The position numbers were made by a program, and so were the translations under genes. A stretch of 11,022 bases of DNA from CAXRGH01 sp964230195. GTDB lineage: Bacteria > Pseudomonadota > Gammaproteobacteria > Enterobacterales > Alteromonadaceae. Shown here in pieces: positions 6,365 through 11,022 of this stretch. Numbering within the stretch: the stretch's first letter is position 1; every line of letters starts with the position of its first letter. The notes beneath the pieces were generated by a model. The model did no database searches and was not told where the DNA came from. It saw only the letters and a program-made list of their open reading frames with translations. The stretch covers positions 1 through 11,022 of the forward strand of contig CAXRGH010000091.1 in the NCBI GenBank assembly GCA_964230195.1, given 5' to 3'.

Positions 6365-7708
6365 TTATTTGAAAGGTATAATTTTAGCGACTTCTGATAC
6401 AGCGGTTCCATCATGTACTCGAGTCGTAATCTGGTCGCCAAGTTTGAGCTGTTTAACGGTGTTGACGACACGCTCGTCTTTGAACGTCGCAGAATAGCCA
6501 CGTGTCAGTATGGCAAGAGGGTTAAATGCATTGAGCAAGTGTGCATTCGACGCAATTTCTCGCTCTTTCGTATCAAACACAGTCTGCACTTGGTGCTGCA
6601 AGCGTTGTCGCAGAGATTGCATGGATTGATTAAGTTGCTCGATGCGTTGAGTTGGAGTGTGAGATGTAATTTTCGTAGATAACTGACGTAATCCGTAATC
6701 TTTACTTTCAAGTTGTGCCTGAACAACACGATATAGCGCCTGCGACAGCAGATCGCATTGTTGTGATCGCTTTTCAAGTTGATGGTTGGGATGCAGGAGC
6801 ATCAATTGTGATTGTATGGCTTTGAGACTCATGTGATGTCTGATAAGTATCTGCGACATTTTGTCTTTGAGCTTGTGCCTCACCTCTTCATATCGTGCAT
6901 GTAACGTTGTTTGATGCTGACTCAACATTTCGGCAGCCGCGGATGGGGTTGCGGCCCGCACATCGGCAACGTAATCGGCAATGGTTACATCCACCTCGTG
7001 TCCAACAGCACTAATGATGGGTAATTCCGAATTAGCGATAGCAAGAGCGACTGATTCCTCATTGAAGCTCCAAAGGTCCTCTAATGAACCACCGCCTCGG
7101 CCGACGATTAATACGTCAACTTCTCGTCGTGCATTGGCGACTTGAATCATTTGTGCTATTTGAGTTGAAGCCGTATCGCCTTGCACTTGGGTTGGGTAAA
7201 TAATCAGTTGAATGTTGGGCGCGCGCCGTTCAAAAACTGAGATTATATCGTGGACTGCGGCTCCCGTGGCTGAAGTTACAATACCGACTTTCGTTGGGAG
7301 TATTGGCAACGGCTTTTTCGCACTCTGATCAAAGAGTCCTCTTCGAAACAATTCGGCTTTTAGCTGCTCGAATTTGACTTTGAGTAATCCATCACCGTCA
7401 GGCTCCATGAACTCAGCAATAACCTGATAGTCTCCCCTTGGCTCATAAAGACTGACCCGAACTCGAGCTAAAACCTTATCCCCATTTTTTGGTAAAAAAT
7501 GTAACCGTTGATTATTTCCTCGAAAGCACGCTCCTTTGAGTTGGGAGTTCGAATCTTTCAAAGTGAAGTACCAATGGCCAGATTGTGCTCGTATGAAATT
7601 AGATATTTCGCCAGAAACCCAAACAATGCCGACTTCTTGCTCTAACAACCGCTTTACCTGTCGGTTTAAGGAGGAGACGGTGAGTACATTTTTGGATGAC
7701 AGAGACAC
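6365..7708 (-). CDS. xseA: Exodeoxyribonuclease VII large subunit
   Basis: Catalytic subunit of exonuclease VII, which with several XseB subunits degrades single-stranded DNA from both ends in the cytosol. The 447 residues compare with 456 in E. coli. An N-terminal OB-fold (about 8-105) carries WVSGEISNF (30-38), SGHWYFTLKD (43-52) and LYEPRGDYQ (87-95). The nuclease domain shows VGIVTSATGAA (141-151), GRGGGSLEDLWSFN (203-216), SAVGHEVDVTIADYVAD (233-249) and TPSAAAE (254-260). A long coiled-coil region (about 262-390) and the C-terminal NPLAILTRGYS (396-406) follow. The start is GTG at 7708; it is the only usable start codon between the upstream in-frame TAG and the conserved region, and it lacks a clear ribosome binding site. 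It is divergent from guaB, as in E. coli. Confidence 0.97.
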   Translation of the reverse strand: MSLSSKNVLTVSSLNRQVKRLLEQEVGIVWVSGEISNFIRAQSGHWYFTLKDSNSQLKGACFRGNNQRLHFLPKNGDKVLARVRVSLYEPRGDYQVIAEFMEPDGDGLLKVKFEQLKAELFRRGLFDQSAKKPLPILPTKVGIVTSATGAAVHDIISVFERRAPNIQLIIYPTQVQGDTASTQIAQMIQVANARREVDVLIVGRGGGSLEDLWSFNEESVALAIANSELPIISAVGHEVDVTIADYVADVRAATPSAAAEMLSQHQTTLHARYEEVRHKLKDKMSQILIRHHMSLKAIQSQLMLLHPNHQLEKRSQQCDLLSQALYRVVQAQLESKDYGLRQLSTKITSHTPTQRIEQLNQSMQSLRQRLQHQVQTVFDTKEREIASNAHLLNAFNPLAILTRGYSATFKDERVVNTVKQLKLGDQITTRVHDGTAVSEVAKIIPFK

Positions 7709-7755
7709 GATTAAACCACGCTTTTTATTTGTTTTCCCCCAAGACTACTGCATAT

Positions 7756-7771
7756 TGCAATAAAAATCACA
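7756..7771. promoter_or_regulatory. Possible CRP (cAMP receptor protein) site in the xseA/guaB divergent region
   Basis: The bases read TGCAA-TAAAAA-TCACA. The right half is a perfect TCACA, and the left half matches TGTGA at 3 of 5, with the correct 6-base spacer. The divergent xseA/guaBA region of E. coli is reported to respond to CRP. The centre here would be about 50 bases upstream of the inferred guaB start, closer than I recall for E. coli, and the stretch could equally be an A/T-rich UP element. Confidence 0.28.
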
Positions 7772-7778
7772 ATTTAAG

Positions 7779-7807
7779 TTGTCCAATGGAGGGAAAACGA
7801 CTACAAT
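7779..7807 (+). promoter_or_regulatory. Sigma70-type promoter of guaBA
   Basis: TTGTCC (7779-7784, 4 of 6 matches to -35) and TACAAT (7802-7807, 5 of 6 to -10) are separated by exactly 17 bases. An A/T-rich tract (7757-7778) sits directly upstream, where an UP element would be. Transcription should start near 7814, giving a leader of roughly 43 bases. No PurR-like palindrome is visible. The promoter lies inside an open frame that extends guaB upstream to 7779, which argues against the longer protein. Confidence 0.6.
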
Positions 7808-7842
7808 TCGACCGCAACAAATTCACTACCTTTACAACATAC

Positions 7843-7848
7843 AAGGTG
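7843..7848 (+). promoter_or_regulatory. Ribosome binding site fixing the guaB start
   Basis: AAGGTG lies 8 bases before the ATG at 7857. It decides between that start and the TTG at 7779 in the same frame, which has no comparable site and coincides with the -35 element. Confidence 0.65.
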
Positions 7849-7856
7849 TCGTTGCC

Positions 7857-9326
7857 ATGCTTAGGATTGAAAAAGAAGCACTTACTTTTGACGATGTGCT
7901 ACTTGTCCCCGGTCACTCGACCGTTCTACCTCATACTGCCGATTTATCAACACGATTGACGCGCAAAATCACATTAAATATGCCGATGGTTTCTGCATCT
8001 ATGGATACTGTTACTGAGGCTCGCTTGGCAATCGCGATTGCTCAAGAGGGTGGCATTGGTTTTATCCACAAGAATATGTCGCCTTCACAGCAGGCTGAGC
8101 ATGTAAGACAAGTAAAGAAATATGAAAGTGGTGTCGTATTCGATCCTATTACGGTAAAAGAAGACATGGCTGTAGGCGAAGTGCTTGAGATGAGCAATCG
8201 CTTGGGCTATTCCGGTTTTCCTGTTGTCGACAATGACAATAATCTTCGCGGTATCGTTACTGGCAGAGATCTCCGATTTGAACACAACCTCAGCCAAGCA
8301 GTGAGTAACGTGATGACACCAAAAGATCGTCTAGTGACCGTTCTTGAGGGGACAGGTGATGACGAGGTGTTAGAGTTGATGCATGAGCATAGAATCGAAA
8401 AAATATTGACGGTTGATGATCAGTTTAAACTCAAGGGCCTAATTACGGTTAAAGATTTCAAAAAAGCTGCAAGCAAACCGAACGCCTGTAAAGATGAGCT
8501 TGGACGTTTGCGGGTAGGTGCAGCTGTCGGTGTTGGTGCTGGCACTGAAGAGCGAGTTGCGTTGCTGGTTGAGGCAGGTGTTGATGTGTTATTGATAGAT
8601 ACGTCACATGGCCATTCGCAAGGCGTTATTGACAATGTGGCAGCGATTCGCAAAGCACATCCTGAACTACAAATTATTGCTGGTAACGTTGCGACTGGCG
8701 AAGGTGCAAAAGCACTTGCAGATGCAGGCGTTGATGCTGTTAAAGTTGGTATTGGTCCTGGCTCTATTTGTACGACTCGAATTGTTACTGGCTGTGGTGT
8801 ACCTCAGATAACGGCAATTGCTGATGCCGTTGATGCACTTGCGGGACGTGATATTCCAGTTATTGCAGATGGCGGTATTCGCTATTCTGGTGATATTGCC
8901 AAAGCACTTGTTGCGGGGGCAAGCTGTGTCATGGTTGGTAGCATGTTAGCAGGAACAGAAGAGGCACCAGGTGAAGTTGAACTGTTTCAAGGTCGTTATT
9001 ACAAATCATATCGAGGCATGGGCTCACTAGGCGCCATGAACCAGAGCCATGGTTCATCTGATCGTTACTTCCAAGACAGCAAGAATAAGGAAAAGTTAGT
9101 ACCGGAAGGGATCGAAGGGCGAGTGGCTTACAAAGGTCCAATTGCTAACATTATCCACCAGCAAATGGGTGGATTACGTTCAGCTATGGGGTTAACTGGT
9201 AGTGCAACCATTCACGAACTCAATACGAAACCCAAGTTTGTGAAAGTTACTGCGGCTGGTATGGGCGAATCTCACGTTCATGATGTTACCATCACTAAAG
9301 AAGCCCCGAACTATCGCTTAGGCTAA
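7857..9326 (+). CDS. guaB: Inosine-5'-monophosphate dehydrogenase
   Basis: Oxidises IMP to XMP with NAD+, the committed step of guanine nucleotide synthesis, as a cytosolic tetramer. The 489 residues begin MLRIEKEALTFDDVLL, in register with E. coli GuaB (488). A TIM barrel is interrupted by two CBS domains at about 93-204. Catalytic Cys305 sits in GPGSICTTR (300-308); IADGGIR (336-342), GSMLAGTEE (361-369) and SYRGMGSLGAM (384-394) bind IMP. The mobile flap carries DRYFQ (402-406) with catalytic Arg403, and the C-terminus shows ESHVHDVTITKE (471-482). The frame is open 26 codons further upstream to a TTG at 7779, but that stretch is unlike the family and contains the promoter. It forms an operon with guaA, 79 bases downstream, and carries internal DnaA-box sequences. 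Confidence 0.98.
   Translation: MLRIEKEALTFDDVLLVPGHSTVLPHTADLSTRLTRKITLNMPMVSASMDTVTEARLAIAIAQEGGIGFIHKNMSPSQQAEHVRQVKKYESGVVFDPITVKEDMAVGEVLEMSNRLGYSGFPVVDNDNNLRGIVTGRDLRFEHNLSQAVSNVMTPKDRLVTVLEGTGDDEVLELMHEHRIEKILTVDDQFKLKGLITVKDFKKAASKPNACKDELGRLRVGAAVGVGAGTEERVALLVEAGVDVLLIDTSHGHSQGVIDNVAAIRKAHPELQIIAGNVATGEGAKALADAGVDAVKVGIGPGSICTTRIVTGCGVPQITAIADAVDALAGRDIPVIADGGIRYSGDIAKALVAGASCVMVGSMLAGTEEAPGEVELFQGRYYKSYRGMGSLGAMNQSHGSSDRYFQDSKNKEKLVPEGIEGRVAYKGPIANIIHQQMGGLRSAMGLTGSATIHELNTKPKFVKVTAAGMGESHVHDVTITKEAPNYRLG
8062..8070 (+). promoter_or_regulatory. Perfect DnaA box inside guaB
   Basis: TTATCCACA, the exact high-affinity DnaA consensus, lies 205 bases downstream of the guaB ATG in the codons for Phe-Ile-His-Lys. 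The E. coli gua operon is reported to be regulated by DnaA, with a box within guaB about 200 bases from its start, so the position agrees. Part of the match is imposed by the conserved protein sequence. Confidence 0.5.
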
Positions 9327-9340
9327 CATTATAGCCATCA

Positions 9341-9362
9341 TGGGCGGCGTTTTTGCCGCCCA
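9341..9362 (+). other. Intercistronic stem-loop between guaB and guaA
   Basis: TGGGCGGC (9341-9348) pairs perfectly with GCCGCCCA (9355-9362), an 8-bp stem with a 6-base loop GTTTTT. It begins 14 bases after the guaB stop and ends 43 bases before guaA. No T tract follows, so complete termination is unlikely. Partial termination, RNase protection of the guaB message or unequal expression of the two genes is more likely. Confidence 0.6.
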
Positions 9363-9405
9363 ATGTCACTCTTTAAATTTTACGCTCATACGGTAGAAGC
9401 ATTAA

Positions 9406-10977
9406 ATGAATATTCATGAACAAAAAATACTGATTTTAGATTTTGGCTCTCAGTACACTCAACTTATTGCACGTCGCGTGCGGGAAATTGGCGTATATTG
9501 TGAGCTTTGGGCTTGGGATGTTACCGAAGAACAAATCAAAGAGTTTAATCCAAACGGTATTATTTTATCCGGTGGTCCTGAGTCTGTAACAGAAGCTGGT
9601 TCGCCCCGCGCGCCGGAATACGTTTTTAATGCCGGCGTGCCTGTATTCGGGATTTGTTATGGTATGCAAACCATGGCAGAACAACTTGGTGGTTCGGTCC
9701 AAGGTTCTGATGTTCGTGAATTCGGTTATGCTGAAGTTGAAATCATTAAAGACAACTTATTACTCACTAATATTGAAGATCATATTAATAGTCATGGCAA
9801 CGCAACGTTAGACGTGTGGATGAGCCACGGCGATAAAGTGAGTGCCATACCACCAGGTTTTGAGACAACGGCAAAAACCGATAGTTGTCCTTTTGCAGCC
9901 ATGGCATGTGAAGAGAAACAGTTCTATGGTGTTCAATTCCACCCTGAAGTCACGCATACGCGTCAAGGCCTCAGAATTTTAGAGCATTTTGTGCTAAACA
10001 TTTGTCAATGTGAGCGTTTATGGACTCCGGCATCCATTATTGAAGATGCAGTGGAACGCTTAAAACAACAAGTTGGTGATGATGAAGTTATTCTTGGTTT
10101 ATCTGGTGGTGTTGATTCATCGGTTACGGCCATGCTACTTCACAGAGCAATTGGCTCAAAGTTAACTTGTGTATTTGTGGATAATGGTCTGTTGCGTTTG
10201 AACGAAGGGCAGCAAGTCATGGATATGTTTGGTAATCACTTTGGACTCAATATTGTCAAGGTGGATGCTGAGGACCGTTTCCTCAATGCGTTAGCTGGCG
10301 AGGCCGAACCTGAAGCTAAGCGTAAGATTATTGGTCATGTCTTTATTGATGTGTTTGATGAAGAAGCAGGAAAGTTGAGTAACGCAAAGTGGCTTGCTCA
10401 AGGTACCATTTACCCTGACGTTATTGAATCTGCAGGCTCTAAAACCGGTAAAGCTCACGTTATCAAATCTCACCACAACGTGGGTGGCTTACCTGAGGAT
10501 ATGGAATTAGGTCTGGTTGAACCATTGCGCGAGTTATTCAAAGACGAAGTTCGTAAGATTGGATTGGAGCTTGGGTTGCCTTATGACATGCTATATCGCC
10601 ATCCATTCCCTGGTCCTGGTTTAGGCGTTCGTGTTCTTGGTGAGGTAAAGAAAGAATATTGCGATCTATTACGTAGAGCCGATGCCATATTTATTGAAGA
10701 ACTTTATGCGGCCGACCTATATCACAAAGTTAGTCAGGCGTTTACCGTATTCCTACCGGTGCGTTCTGTCGGTGTGATGGGCGATGCACGTAAATACGAC
10801 TGGGTAGTCTCTCTTCGCGCAGTTGAAACCATCGATTTCATGACCGCGCATTGGGCTCATTTACCTTACGACTTTTTAGGTAAAGTCTCCAATCGCATTA
10901 TTAATGAAATCGACGGCATTTCACGTGTGGTTTATGATGTCTCAGGAAAGCCGCCGGCAACGATTGAGTGGGAATAG
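9406..10977 (+). CDS. guaA: GMP synthase (glutamine-hydrolysing)
   Basis: Converts XMP to GMP using ATP and glutamine; a cytosolic enzyme following GuaB in the pathway. The 523 residues compare with 525 in E. coli. The N-terminal class I glutamine amidotransferase domain has nucleophile Cys84 in GICYGMQ (82-88) and the dyad His179/Glu181 in QFHPEV (177-182). The ATP pyrophosphatase domain has its P-loop SGGVDSS at 233-239. The C-terminal dimerisation and XMP-binding domain shows RHPFPGPGLGVR (398-409) and ends in the usual KPPATIEWE. AGAAG at 9395-9399 is a 6-base-spaced ribosome binding site for the ATG. All catalytic residues are present. No separate promoter is convincing in the guaB-guaA gap, so it probably depends on the guaB promoter through the intervening hairpin. 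Confidence 0.98.
   Translation: MNIHEQKILILDFGSQYTQLIARRVREIGVYCELWAWDVTEEQIKEFNPNGIILSGGPESVTEAGSPRAPEYVFNAGVPVFGICYGMQTMAEQLGGSVQGSDVREFGYAEVEIIKDNLLLTNIEDHINSHGNATLDVWMSHGDKVSAIPPGFETTAKTDSCPFAAMACEEKQFYGVQFHPEVTHTRQGLRILEHFVLNICQCERLWTPASIIEDAVERLKQQVGDDEVILGLSGGVDSSVTAMLLHRAIGSKLTCVFVDNGLLRLNEGQQVMDMFGNHFGLNIVKVDAEDRFLNALAGEAEPEAKRKIIGHVFIDVFDEEAGKLSNAKWLAQGTIYPDVIESAGSKTGKAHVIKSHHNVGGLPEDMELGLVEPLRELFKDEVRKIGLELGLPYDMLYRHPFPGPGLGVRVLGEVKKEYCDLLRRADAIFIEELYAADLYHKVSQAFTVFLPVRSVGVMGDARKYDWVVSLRAVETIDFMTAHWAHLPYDFLGKVSNRIINEIDGISRVVYDVSGKPPATIEWE
10176..10184 (-). promoter_or_regulatory. Perfect DnaA box (minus orientation) inside guaA
   Basis: TGTGGATAA on the plus strand is the exact complement of TTATCCACA. 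It lies about 770 bases into guaA, in codons for Val-Asp-Asn of the pyrophosphatase domain. It is the second perfect match in the operon. Nothing around it suggests an origin, so any role would be in gua regulation or DnaA titration. Confidence 0.3.
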
Positions 10978-11022
10978 GCCACAACACTGTCACTGTTTAT
11001 AAGTGTATAAGGTTACTTGGTG

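Noticed and set aside
6139..6372. A 77-codon plus-strand open frame with several Cys residues in the der-xseA spacer, where E. coli has the zinc-ribbon protein YfgJ.
   Set aside because: It starts with TTG without a ribosome binding site, its Cys spacing is not CxxC-type, and it runs into the opposite-strand xseA end. It resembles no protein I know.
7801..7856. PurR operator in the guaB leader (a GCAA sequence near 7814).
   Set aside because: It lacks the second half of the palindrome ACGCAAACGTTTNCGT.
10978..11022. Possible terminator after guaA (CACTG...AGTG).
   Set aside because: The pairing is only 4-5 bp and is not followed by a T tract; the window ends before the region can be judged.

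Overview
The window is about 11 kb of a gammaproteobacterial chromosome. The block ispG-hisS-yfgM-bamB-der, then xseA divergent from guaBA, has the order and orientations known from Escherichia coli. Nearly every protein matches the gammaproteobacterial form of its family in length and motifs. Moderate GC and AT-rich spacers would fit a marine group such as the Alteromonadales, but that is an impression; the sequence alone does not fix the genus.

Left part (1-5050, all +): the 3' end of ispG (isoprenoid precursor synthesis, 4Fe-4S), hisS (histidyl-tRNA synthetase), yfgM (SecYEG-associated TPR membrane protein), bamB (outer-membrane assembly lipoprotein) and der (double-GTPase ribosome assembly factor). 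hisS, yfgM and bamB are 3-14 bases apart and look like one transcription unit. A TATAAT element precedes hisS, and a hairpin followed by a possible weak promoter precedes der.

Middle part (5051-6364): this junction holds yfgH/yfgI/yfgJ in E. coli. Here it holds a lower-GC short-chain dehydrogenase/reductase (SDR) gene on the minus strand, convergent with der, and a 450-base AT-rich spacer with no convincing gene. The SDR keeps its NAD-binding motif and the Tyr-Lys pair, but Ala stands where the catalytic Ser is expected. This is the only accessory-looking part of the window.

Right part (6365-11022): xseA (exonuclease VII large subunit, -) is divergent from guaB (IMP dehydrogenase) and guaA (GMP synthase), which together make GMP from IMP. 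The shared upstream region carries a good sigma70-type promoter for guaB and a possible CRP site. Two perfect DnaA boxes lie inside guaBA, one about 205 bases into guaB, and guaB and guaA are separated by a strong GC-rich hairpin.

I found no new defence, mobile or biosynthetic system. The points most worth checking are the SDR (insertion site, missing Ser, N-terminal extension), the DnaA boxes in guaBA, and the hairpins at gene junctions.
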